From CAVVJA01 sp963801715 (GTDB lineage: Bacteria; Actinomycetota; Actinomycetes; Mycobacteriales; Jatrophihabitantaceae), in NCBI GenBank assembly GCA_963801715.1, contig CAWDGB010000025.1, positions 1 through 21,095 on the forward strand: a stretch of 21,095 nt of DNA, read 5' to 3'. Below, piece by piece: positions 14,219-21,095 of the stretch. The position numbers and the translations under genes were made by a program. Within the stretch, counting starts at the first letter, position 1; every line of letters begins with the position of its first letter. The notes beneath the pieces were generated by a model. The model did not search any database. It worked only from the letters and a program-made list of their open reading frames with translations, and was not told the DNA's origin.

Positions 14219-15454
14219 GTGGCCATCATGAGGTCATCGAGCACGCCCCGGCGGCACGTACCTCGGTGGTCGGACGTCGCGCCGCTCATCGCGTTGCGCC
14301 GACCCGAGCTCAGCCCGACGCGCCGGCGACTCGCCAACGCTGTCGACATCCACGACCTCCGCACGATCGCGCGGCGCCGCTGCCCGACGGCGGTGTTCGA
14401 CTACGTCGACGGCGCCGCGTCGGAAGAGATCAGCCTGCGCCGAGCACGGCAACTGTACGCCGACCTGGAGTTCAACCCTTCGGTACTGCGGGACGTCTCC
14501 GACGTCGACACGACGACCGCCGTCCTCGGATCACGGTCCGCGCAACCCTTCGCGTTCGCGCCCACTGGGTTCACCAGGTTGATGCATCACGAAGGCGAAT
14601 GCGCCGTGGCGCGCGCTGCGCAACGTCACGGGATCCCATACGCGCTCTCGACGATGGGGACGACGAATATCGAGGAGGTGGCCGCAGCTGCACCAAAGGC
14701 CCGCAAATGGTTCCAGCTCTACATGTGGCGCGACCGCGCGGCCGGGGCCGATCTCATCGCCCGCGCCCGGCAGGCGGGCTACGAGGCGTTGATTCTGACG
14801 GTCGACGTCCCGGTCGGCGGGCCACGCCTGCGCGATACCCGCAACGGCTTCTCGATCCCGCCGAAGGTGAAGGCGACAACGGTACTGAACGCGCTCGTTC
14901 ATCCAGAGTGGTGGTTCAACCTGCTGACCACCGAGCCGCTCAGATTCGCCTCGCTGAGCTCGTGGAACGCGACGATCGCCGAGCTGATCGACCTCCTGTT
15001 CGACCCGACAATGACGATCGACGACCTCGAATGGCTGCGCTCGTCGTGGGACGGTCCGCTCGTCGTGAAGGGCATCCAGAGTGTCGAGGACGCCCGGCGT
15101 GTGGTCGCTGCCGGCGCCGACGTCGTGCTCGTGTCCAATCATGGCGGTCGGCAACTCGACCGCGCACCGATCCCGCTGCGGGTGCTTCCGGACGTGGTCG
15201 AGGCCGTAGGCTCACAAGCCGAAGTGTGGGTCGACACCGGGATCATGTCCGGTGCCGATGTAGTCGCGGCAATCGCTCTCGGCGCGCGCATCGCGCTCGT
15301 GGGACGCGCGTATCTCTACGGTCTCATGGCCGGCGGCGAGCGCGGTGTAGACCGCGCCGCTGAGATTCTCTCCGCTGAGCTCCGCCGCACCATGCAACTG
15401 CTCGGGGTGCGCAGCATCGACGAGCTCGGATCGCAGCACGTGAAACTGCCCTGA
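14219..15454 (+). CDS. FMN-dependent 2-hydroxyacid oxidase/dehydrogenase (LldD2-like)
   Basis: The 411-aa flavoprotein of the lactate/glycolate/mandelate oxidase family turns an L-2-hydroxyacid into a 2-oxoacid. Visible: AVFDYVDGAASEE (58-70), APTGFTRLMHHEGE (114-127), STMGTTNIEE (144-153), WFQLYMWRDR (164-173, Tyr168), LTVDVPVGGPRLRDTRNG (193-210), VVKGIQ (282-287, Lys284), SNHGGRQLDRAP (306-317, catalytic base His308, Arg311) and a C-terminal GRAYLYGLMAGGE. It is closest to mycobacterial LldD2 (Rv1872c) as I recall it. GTG at 14219 or ATG at 14228 could be the start. It opens an operon with an amidase 24 nt downstream, so the true substrate may be a 2-hydroxyacid released from an amide rather than lactate. 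Confidence 0.92.
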   Translation: MAIMRSSSTPRRHVPRWSDVAPLIALRRPELSPTRRRLANAVDIHDLRTIARRRCPTAVFDYVDGAASEEISLRRARQLYADLEFNPSVLRDVSDVDTTTAVLGSRSAQPFAFAPTGFTRLMHHEGECAVARAAQRHGIPYALSTMGTTNIEEVAAAAPKARKWFQLYMWRDRAAGADLIARARQAGYEALILTVDVPVGGPRLRDTRNGFSIPPKVKATTVLNALVHPEWWFNLLTTEPLRFASLSSWNATIAELIDLLFDPTMTIDDLEWLRSSWDGPLVVKGIQSVEDARRVVAAGADVVLVSNHGGRQLDRAPIPLRVLPDVVEAVGSQAEVWVDTGIMSGADVVAAIALGARIALVGRAYLYGLMAGGERGVDRAAEILSAELRRTMQLLGVRSIDELGSQHVKLP

Positions 15455-15478
15455 CCGCCCGCCAGACAGGGACCCACC

Positions 15479-16492
15479 ATGGCCGACACCCTGGACGTTA
15501 TCGACTTCACGCCGACCGCTGACCAGCTCGCCTATACGTTCGGTGGCGCGGCACCGATCCGGCGGATCACGCCCGGCAGTGTGCTTCGACTGTGGTCGGA
15601 GGACGCTTTCGGCGGCGTGCTGCGCAGCGTGAACGATCTGTCCAGCGAGAAGATCGACCTGCGTTTCGTGAACCCTCAGACCGGGCCGTTCTACGTCGAC
15701 GGTGCGGAGCCCGGCGACGCGCTCGCGTTGCACTTCGTCAGCATCGAGCCGGCGCGCGACTGGGCGGCGTCGGCCACGATCCCGTTCTTCGGCGGGCTGA
15801 CCAGCACCGACCGCACTGCGACCCTGCAGGATCCCCTGCCGGACATGACGTGGATCTACCAGCTCGACCGCGCACGGGGCACGCTGCGATTCGAAGCTCG
15901 GCACGGCGAGTTCAGCGTCGACCTTCCGCTCGCGCCGATGCTCGGGACGGTCGGCGTGGCCCCGGCCGGCAACGAGGTCCGAAGCTCGCTCGTGCCCGAC
16001 CGGTTCGGCGGCAACATGGACACCCCGCAGATGCAGGCCGGCACGACCTGTTTCCTCGGCGTGAACGTTGCCGGCGCCCTGTTCTCGATCGGCGACGGTC
16101 ACTATCGCCAGGGCGAGGGCGAGTCCTGCGGCACCGCAGTCGAGGGCGCCATGACCACGACGCTGATCGTCGAGCTGGTCAAGGGCGCCGCGCCCGGGTG
16201 GCCCCGCCTCGAGGACGACCAGTGCCTGATGACAGTCGGCTCCAGCCGTCCGCTGGAAGACGCATGGCGGGTGTCGCAGGTCGAGATGGTCACCTGGTTG
16301 GGCGAGCTGTACGGGCTGGACAAGATGGACGGCTACCAACTGCTGTCGCAGATCTCCGAGGTACCACTCGCGAACGTCGTGGACGCCAATTACAGCGTCG
16401 TCGCCAAGGTCCGCAAGTCCCTGCTACCTGCCGCCGCCGCGTTCGGTGGATTACATCGCGATCTTCGGGAACGTGCCGCTCGAATAAGCTGA
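15479..16492 (+). CDS. acetamidase/formamidase family protein
   Basis: The 337-aa protein belongs to the FmdA/AmdA amidohydrolase family, which hydrolyses small aliphatic amides to ammonia and the acid. Family landmarks are NPQTGPFYVDGAEPGDALAL (65-84), GTVGVAPAG (156-164), FGGNMD (176-181) and GDGHYRQGEGESCGTAVE (205-222), which contain the acidic and His residues (Asp181, Asp206, His208, Glu222) expected around the metal or active site. Length is normal. The ATG is preceded by ACAGGGA. It is 24 nt after the hydroxyacid oxidase and 18 nt before the SDR, so an operon is nearly certain. Together they suggest hydrolysis of a hydroxy-amide; the exact substrate cannot be read from sequence. Confidence 0.88.
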   Translation: MADTLDVIDFTPTADQLAYTFGGAAPIRRITPGSVLRLWSEDAFGGVLRSVNDLSSEKIDLRFVNPQTGPFYVDGAEPGDALALHFVSIEPARDWAASATIPFFGGLTSTDRTATLQDPLPDMTWIYQLDRARGTLRFEARHGEFSVDLPLAPMLGTVGVAPAGNEVRSSLVPDRFGGNMDTPQMQAGTTCFLGVNVAGALFSIGDGHYRQGEGESCGTAVEGAMTTTLIVELVKGAAPGWPRLEDDQCLMTVGSSRPLEDAWRVSQVEMVTWLGELYGLDKMDGYQLLSQISEVPLANVVDANYSVVAKVRKSLLPAAAAFGGLHRDLRERAARIS

Positions 16493-16510
16493 ATCGAAAG
16501 GATTCCTGCC

Positions 16511-17272
16511 ATGGATCTGCAACTGTCCGGACTCCGTGCGCTGGTCACGGGCGGCACCCGCGGCATCGGCCGTGCGACGGTGGAGGCCTTCCTCGCCGAA
16601 GGCGCGTCTGTCGCGTTCTGCGCGCGGACCGCAGACGTCGTCAAGGCGACGCAGAACGCGCTGTCGGTGGACGGTGCGACGACGCTCGGTACCGCGCTCG
16701 ACGTGGGTGACGCCGACGCGCTCACTGCTTGGGTGATCAACAGCGCTGAGGCGTTGGGTGGCATCGACATCATCGTCTCGAACGTCAGCGCAATCGCGAT
16801 CGAGGACAAGCCGGAGAACTGGACCGCGTCGTTCGAGGTCGACCTGATGGCGGCGGTGCGCATGGTAAACGCGGCGATGCCGTATCTCGAGGCGAGCCCC
16901 GCCGCGTCCGTCCTCGCCGTGTCCAGCGTGTCCGGACGGGAGATCGACTTCGCGGCCGGTCCGTACGGGACGATCAAGGCGGCGCTGACCCACTACATGC
17001 AGGGCTTGGCTCATCAGCTGGCTGCGAAGGGCATCCGCGCGAACTCCGTTTCGCCCGGCAACACCTATTTCGCAGGCGGCGTGTGGGCGGATATCGAGCA
17101 GAACCTACCCGACCTGTTCTCGACCGCGATGGCGCTGAACCCGACTGGCCGAATGGGCACGCCGGAGGAGATCGCGCGCACTATCGTTTTCGTGTCGAGC
17201 CCGGCGTCGAGCCGTACGAGCGGCGCGAACATCCTGGCTGACGGGGCGTTGTCGCGGGGCGTGCAGTTCTGA
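16511..17272 (+). CDS. short-chain dehydrogenase/reductase (SDR)
   Basis: The 253-aa classical SDR has the cofactor motif TGGTRGIG (13-20) and catalytic Ser139, Tyr152 and Lys156 (SSVSGRE, PYGTIKAAL). Arg40 after strand 2 (FCART) hints at NADP. The usual NNAG is replaced by SNVSA (90-94), which is tolerated in some subfamilies. The C-terminus ANILADGALSRGVQF is a normal SDR ending. An AAAGGATT Shine-Dalgarno-like sequence lies just upstream of the ATG. It is the last gene of the three-gene operon and probably interconverts a hydroxyl and a keto group in the same pathway. Substrate unknown. Confidence 0.88.
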   Translation: MDLQLSGLRALVTGGTRGIGRATVEAFLAEGASVAFCARTADVVKATQNALSVDGATTLGTALDVGDADALTAWVINSAEALGGIDIIVSNVSAIAIEDKPENWTASFEVDLMAAVRMVNAAMPYLEASPAASVLAVSSVSGREIDFAAGPYGTIKAALTHYMQGLAHQLAAKGIRANSVSPGNTYFAGGVWADIEQNLPDLFSTAMALNPTGRMGTPEEIARTIVFVSSPASSRTSGANILADGALSRGVQF

Positions 17273-17328
17273 TTGCCGAAGGTCTGACGATGTTCCGACG
17301 TGCGTAAGCAGTAGTTCTCTGGGGGTCG

Positions 17329-17805
17329 TTAGGCAGCGGAGCCGACACGCGGTTGAAGGATGACGACCGCGGTTTCCGACGAGCGCCGCGCTGCGTACCC
17401 GTCCAGCTTTTGATCGATCTCACGCCACCGCGCCCACAGCCGTGACCGTTCGTCGCCTTGAGCTACCCGCCCGGTGACGTCGCGCGTACCGCCGGGTAGG
17501 TCCACCGTCGCGTCCGGGCGCTCCTGCAGGTTCAGCCACCAGGCCGGCTCGCCGTCGGCCCAACCGTTCATCGCGAGGGTGACAAGGTCCGGACCGTCCT
17601 CGAAATAGCCGAGCATCACGCTGCGCGCGCGGCCGGTGCGGCGGCCAGTGGTGGTCAACCGCATCGTGCCCCAGCGGTTGCCCTTCGGTCGCCACAGTCC
17701 CACCCGGCCACCGGTCACCCGATAGACGGCGCGGTGGGTCGACCAGGCGAGGCGGACAAACCACCGCGGCGGCAGCCAGGGCGCCCGCTCGCGATCAGCC
17801 GACAC
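17329..17805 (-). CDS. nitroreductase/quinone reductase family protein (F420-dependent Ddn-like)
   Basis: The 158-aa protein has the small split-barrel fold of the actinobacterial deazaflavin-dependent nitroreductase (Ddn) family. The defining block is LTTTGRRTGRARSVMLGYFE (50-69), followed by LAMNGWADGEPAWWLNLQERPDATVDL (77-103). These bind reduced F420 in characterised members, which reduce quinones and nitro compounds. I chose GTG at 17805 because AAAAGGGG lies about 6 nt upstream; an in-frame TTG at 17823 would add six residues. It is downstream of the quinone oxidoreductase-type gene on the same strand with a 138-nt gap. The physiological substrate is unknown. Confidence 0.85.
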   Translation of the reverse strand: MSADRERAPWLPPRWFVRLAWSTHRAVYRVTGGRVGLWRPKGNRWGTMRLTTTGRRTGRARSVMLGYFEDGPDLVTLAMNGWADGEPAWWLNLQERPDATVDLPGGTRDVTGRVAQGDERSRLWARWREIDQKLDGYAARRSSETAVVILQPRVGSAA

Positions 17806-17943
17806 GGCGCACCCCTTTTCCAACGCTTCAGCGACCTGCGTCGAAAGTCTTCAGGCGACCGCGCAAGTCGTCAACAACCCAACCGACCGTACGCGGACGC
17901 AGGCACTATCAGCGCCGAGGCTCGACTGCGCGGGGGACAGGCC

Positions 17944-18906
17944 CTAGCGAAGTCGGATCAGCATCTTGCCGACCGCTCGGCGCTCAGCCAGCTCCCGAAT
18001 TGCGGCTGCGATGTCGTCGAGCGCGAATACGCGGCCGACAAAGGGGTCGATCGCTCGCGATTCCGTGAGCGGAATTAGGTCGTCCCATTGCTGGCGGAGA
18101 TATCCAGGCTCCCGGTTCCACAACTCAGCCGAGCCCACACCGATCACCGCAGTATTGCCGAGCAGCAATCGATTCACCTTGACCGTGGGGATCGTGCCAC
18201 TGGTGAAGCCGAGTACGAGCAGACGGCCTTCGCTGGCCAGCGAACGGAGCGAATCGAGGAACCTGTCTCCGCCGACCGGGTCGACAATGACGTCCACGCC
18301 GGCGCCGCGGGTGAGACGGCGAACCGCTTCGCGGAACCCATCGACGGGCACGATCTCGTGGGCCCCAGCAGCTTCCGCGATTCGTCCCTTCTCGGCTCCG
18401 GACACCACCGCGATGACTACGGCACCGTATGCCCTCGCAAGCTGGCACGCCGCGGTCCCCACACCGCCCGCCGCACCGTGCACCAAGACGCGTTCACCGC
18501 TGGTCAGCTGAGCCCGGCGGGTCAATGCGAAGTGCACGGTCAGGTAGTTCAGCGGTAAGGCCGCACCCCTGTCCAACGAAACATGGGCCGGAAGCGGGAA
18601 CACCCGGTCTTCGCGAACCGCGACGGTCTCGGCCCAGCCGCCCAGCATCGGCATGGCGGCCACCCGGTCTCCAGCGCGAAACCGACCGACATCGGAGCGC
18701 ACGATCCCAGACACCTCGAAGCCGGGGATGAAGGGCAGGTCGGGACGCTGTTGATATTCGCCACGCGTCTGTAGTAGGTCAGGGAAACCGACGCCGGCAA
18801 ACACGACGTCGATCAGCACCTCATCGCTGGACGCGTTCGGTTCCCGCACCTCGCGGACTTCGACTCCGGCCGGGCCAGCAAGTGTAGTGATCACTGCGGC
18901 ACGCAT
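17944..18906 (-). CDS. NADPH:quinone oxidoreductase family protein (MDR superfamily)
   Basis: The 320-aa zinc-independent medium-chain dehydrogenase/reductase starts MRAAVITTLAGPAGVEVREV. It has the GroES-like entry PFIPGFEVSGIV (58-69), GAALPLNYLTVHFAL (114-128) and the Rossmann GAAGGVGTAACQLARAYGA (144-162), then VDVIVDPVGG. No structural zinc Cys cluster is present, which is typical of quinone oxidoreductases. It likely uses NADPH to reduce quinones or enones in the cytosol. The ATG at 18904-18906 is preceded on the minus strand by GTAGGGTGG. It is divergent from the rhomboid-like gene, with 186 bp between, including CGAAT direct repeats at about 18919-18935. Confidence 0.9.
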   Translation of the reverse strand: MRAAVITTLAGPAGVEVREVREPNASSDEVLIDVVFAGVGFPDLLQTRGEYQQRPDLPFIPGFEVSGIVRSDVGRFRAGDRVAAMPMLGGWAETVAVREDRVFPLPAHVSLDRGAALPLNYLTVHFALTRRAQLTSGERVLVHGAAGGVGTAACQLARAYGAVVIAVVSGAEKGRIAEAAGAHEIVPVDGFREAVRRLTRGAGVDVIVDPVGGDRFLDSLRSLASEGRLLVLGFTSGTIPTVKVNRLLLGNTAVIGVGSAELWNREPGYLRQQWDDLIPLTESRAIDPFVGRVFALDDIAAAIRELAERRAVGKMLIRLR

Positions 18907-19092
18907 GCGGCCACCCTACGAATATCGCGCGAATGTTTCGGCATTTTTCGATTCCGGCCGTGACTCTGGGTATGGTTCATCGAGGACTGGCACGTCCCAC
19001 GTCGACGCGCGGTTCGGCGGGCGCCGCACAGCGCGCGAACAGGTCCCGCATAGCACATCCGCAGCCGAGTGATCTTTACTGGAGTTGTGGCC

Positions 19093-19808
19093 GTGAGCGC
19101 AACCGCAGCGCCGCCGCAGCGCGCAGCGCGCCGCGGCCGCCGCGGAACACGCTCGAGATGGAACCGAGCGGGGTTCGCGCGGAATGCAGCGCGGCTGCTG
19201 CCCTGGCCGACGGTTACTCCGCTGGCGACCGCCATGGTCCTGCTTCTGCTGATAACCGCACTCCTCCTGCGCACGCATCCCAGCGACGTCAATCCTGTGG
19301 TGGCGTGGGCCTCGACCAACCTGCACAACCTTGCCCACCACCCGGTGGCGGCGATGTTGGTCAGCATGTTCGTGGTAACCGGCAACCTGCTGCCGGAACT
19401 GCTCATTGTCGCGGTCAGCCTCGCCGTGCTGGAGCGGACGGTGGGGCGTTCTGGACCGCGGTCATCGCGCTGGCCGGTCAGGTCATGGCGACGTTGCTCA
19501 CCGAGTACGGCGCTGACCTGGGTGCGCGGTGGCATTCGCTGACGGCCTCTTCGGCCGAGCGACCCGATGTCGGTGTGTCGTACGTTATGTATGCCGTACT
19601 CGCCGCCAGCGTCCTGGTACTGACCGGCTGGGCCAGGCTGGTGGGTCTGCTGAGCGTCAGTGTCTGCGTGCTGGTTCCGTTTCTGATCGCCCCGGGTATG
19701 ACCTCGACCGGGCATGTGCTGTCGGTGGCTGTCGGTGCTACTGCCATGGCGCTGATACAACGCCGTGCTCGCCGTCACCGGGTGGACTATGAGCCCTCGA
19801 GTCGATGA
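19093..19808 (+). pseudogene. rhomboid-like membrane protein, split by a one-base frameshift
   Basis: Two overlapping frames join into one plausible protein of about 238 aa. The N-terminal frame begins at GTG 19093 (GGAG at 19081-19084, 8-nt spacing). It has a basic leader, a membrane helix ATAMVLLLLITALLL, then WASTNLHNLAHHPVAAMLVS and a second helix ending VLERTVG. The reading then must move to the other frame at the GGGG run (19443-19446) to continue AFWTAVIALAGQVMATLLTEYG, several more helices, a possible Ser in DVGVSYVMYA and a His in TGHVLSVAVG. Adding one G restores a single frame. This matches the actinobacterial rhomboid-like family. It could be a sequencing error, a real pseudogene or, less likely, programmed frameshifting. 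Confidence 0.75.
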
Positions 19809-19853
19809 TCTCGGACGTACCGACCCTATTGAGCATCAAGTCCGAGATCATCG
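19803..19853. repeat. 14-bp perfect inverted repeat, possible bidirectional terminator
   Basis: CGATGATCTCGGAC (19803-19816) and GTCCGAGATCATCG (19840-19853) are perfect reverse complements with a 23-nt loop. The left arm contains the rhomboid-like stop codon (19806-19808). It sits in the 84-bp gap between two convergent genes, which fits a bidirectional terminator; the long loop also allows a protein-binding site. Confidence 0.5.
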
Positions 19854-19892
19854 GCGGGAGGGTCGCTGACACTCACTATCGGTTCTAATCGG

Positions 19893-20440
19893 CTACCGAT
19901 GCGGGTACGTGGGTGGCGTGAGATCCGCGGGACGCAGGCGATACACCTGCAAGTGCAGGCTGTGGTACTTGTCAGTTTCGCCGACCCACTCCATGCCCAG
20001 GCGGCGGACCATCGCCATGGCTCGCGTGTTCGCTGGCCGCACGACCGCGATGACCTGTTCTATGCCTTGCTCGAATGCCCACCGCGCCAGCTCCTGGCCG
20101 GTCTCGGTCGCGCAGCCGTGGCCCCACGCATCAGGACGAAGCTGCCAGCCGACCTCGTACTCGTCATCGGGCGGGAGCGGCAAGAGGGTCGCTCCGCCGA
20201 CCAGGCTGCGGTCCTCGCGCAGCTCGACGGCCACCGGCCGGCCGGCGGCGTCATGCGGGCATCCTCGGCGATCCACTGTTGCAATACCAGTCGCATCGCG
20301 GCCTCGTCGGGAACCCGGTCCATGGTCGGAACCAGCCATCGTGCGACCTGGGAGTCGCCGTAGGAGCCCAGCGCGGCGGCGGCGTCGTCAATGGTCCATG
20401 GCCGCAATAGCAGACGCTCGGTCACAAGTTCCTTGGCCAT
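19893..20440 (-). pseudogene. GNAT-family N-acetyltransferase, split by a one-base frameshift
   Basis: The N-terminal part starts at ATG 20440 (MAKELVTERLLLRPWTIDDA), continues to about RMTPP, and then loses the family pattern. The neighbouring frame carries the rest: RPVAVELREDRSLVGGATLL, EYEVGWQLRPDAWGHGCATE (acetyl-CoA binding region) and ANTRAMAMVRRLGMEWVGE, ending YRLRPADLTPPTYPHR. Adding one base in the CCGCCGGCCGGCCGG-type tract near 20231-20246 restores about 182 aa, a normal RimJ/RimL-like GNAT length. As with the convergent rhomboid-like gene, sequencing error or genuine decay are both possible. A GTG at V6 (VTERLLL) is an alternative start. Confidence 0.75.
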
Positions 20441-20778
20441 CGGCTCACCATAGCCACGACGACGGAACGACCGGCGGATCCACCCTCCCAGCGAGCCACC
20501 TCGATGGTCAGGCCGCCTCCTGACGACGGTCGCGTCTTCGGGCCGCCGTTGACCGCCCTGATTCAGCGGAGCGCCCGGACCCGCGCCATCACCGATTCCG
20601 GGTCGGCGTGGGCGGGGACAAGCCAACAGGGCTGATACAAATCCGGAGCGGAATGTTGTGTACCGTGCACGTAGCGGCGTGGTTCCGGACTCGATTACGA
20701 CGATGTGTAGTCCGGCAAGCGCATCGGACGCCCTTCGCGCTCGTCGAAAAGCGCCGCGGCCTCAGGAGTGACATCACT
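20441..20778. other. divergent intergenic region, no gene recognised
   Basis: The 338 bp between the GNAT and ligase genes has only short, non-family-like frames. TACAAA at 20636-20641 is a weak -10 candidate for the ligase. The inverted repeat at 20685-20715 is the only clear structure. Confidence 0.5.
20685..20715. promoter_or_regulatory. CCGGACT/AGTCCGG inverted repeat upstream of the AMP ligase
   Basis: CCGGACT (20685-20691) and AGTCCGG (20709-20715) are perfect 7-bp inverted arms with a 17-nt spacer, 63 nt upstream of the ligase ATG and downstream of the TACAAA -10-like hexamer. The spacing suits an operator for a dimeric repressor, but it could be chance in GC-rich DNA. Confidence 0.3.
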
Positions 20779-21095
20779 ATGACCCTTGCCCACCTTCGTC
20801 CGACTTACGACGTGCAGCTGACCGGCGATGCGGTCGCCGATCTCGAAGTACGGCTGGACCATGACCGCTTTCGAACGACGGTTGACGTGACGGCGCGCCG
20901 GCTTGCGGCGCTGGGGGTGGGCCGGGGTGATGTGGTTGCCGTCGTACTGCCGAACCGGGTGGAACTCGTCATCACGCTGTATGCCACCTGGTTGCTAGGT
21001 GCGGCGCTCACGCCGGTAAATCCGGCGCTCACAGAAGACGAGGTCTCCTACCAGCTCGCCGACGCAGGCGCACAGGTGGCGGTCGTCGACGCAGG
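20779..21095 (+). CDS. AMP-dependent acyl-CoA synthetase/ligase (partial, N-terminus only)
   Basis: ATG at 20779, with CAGGAG at 20763-20768 (10-nt spacing), opens a frame that runs off the window after 105 codons. The sequence is that of the ANL ligase N-domain: GVGRGDVVAVVLPNRVELV followed by LGAALTPVNPALTEDEVSYQ and LADAGAQVAVVDA. These enzymes activate a carboxylic acid as an acyl-AMP and usually pass it to CoA. The ATP-binding P-loop-like motif and the C-terminal lysine lie beyond the window, so substrate class cannot be judged. Confidence 0.88.
   Translation, partial: MTLAHLRPTYDVQLTGDAVADLEVRLDHDRFRTTVDVTARRLAALGVGRGDVVAVVLPNRVELVITLYATWLLGAALTPVNPALTEDEVSYQLADAGAQVAVVDA

Noticed and set aside
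14140..15363. 407-aa open frame on the + strand
   Set aside because: Arg-rich shadow of the hydroxyacid oxidase, whose frame carries all family motifs.
14219..15454. MftD of a mycofactocin cluster
   Set aside because: The sequence is closer to LldD2 and no mftA, mftB, mftC or other mycofactocin genes are present in the window.
15212..16339. 375-aa open frame on the - strand
   Set aside because: Antisense shadow of the oxidase and acetamidase genes, with no recognisable domain.
15592..16710. 372-aa open frame on the + strand
   Set aside because: Out-of-frame shadow of acetamidase and SDR.
1..21095. CRISPR arrays, tRNA/rRNA genes, transposases, prophage genes
   Set aside because: I looked for regularly spaced repeats, tRNA-like cloverleaf segments in the gaps and transposase motifs, and saw none.

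Overview
The window comes from a high-GC Gram-positive bacterium, almost certainly an actinomycete in or near the Mycobacteriales. Reasons: frequent GTG starts, G/C-rich third positions, an F420-type deazaflavin nitroreductase (Ddn) family protein, an LldD2-like FMN 2-hydroxyacid oxidase, and a BioB of the mycobacterial type. There are no rRNA or tRNA genes, CRISPR arrays or insertion sequences that I can see.

Layout. (1) 1-1435: an ArsR-type regulator and an MmcQ/YjbR protein. (2) 1602-8219: a biotin locus on the + strand, in the order beta-carbonic anhydrase, bioA, bioD, an APH/ACAD10-like phosphotransferase, bioF, bioB. Together bioF, bioA, bioD and bioB cover pimeloyl thioester to biotin. 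(3) 8269-12953: a polyhydroxybutyrate locus with an XRE regulator and a small phasin on the - strand, phaA-phaB on the + strand, and a convergent class I PHA synthase phaC. (4) 13115-13789: a HAD phosphatase, followed by a lower-GC spacer with a strong hairpin and a 48-codon small ORF. (5) 14219-17272: a compact catabolic operon of 2-hydroxyacid oxidase, acetamidase/formamidase and SDR. (6) 17329-18906: two - strand redox genes (Ddn family and NADPH:quinone oxidoreductase family). (7) 19093-20440: two convergent genes, a rhomboid-like membrane protein and a GNAT acetyltransferase, each broken by one apparent missing base, with a 14-bp inverted repeat between them. (8) 20779-end: the start of an acyl-CoA/AMP ligase.

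The most interesting observation is that the bioD product carries about 58 extra C-terminal residues, with six cysteines, that look like BsaP. BsaP is the small auxiliary protein needed by mycobacterial-type biotin synthase and is normally a separate gene next to bioB. Here bioB is of that type but has no separate bsaP beside it. The window therefore appears to encode a BioD-BsaP fusion that physically joins dethiobiotin synthesis to the helper of the last step. An 11-nt perfect match to the anti-Shine-Dalgarno sequence lies exactly at the domain junction, possibly a relic of, or a residual signal from, an ancestral separate gene.
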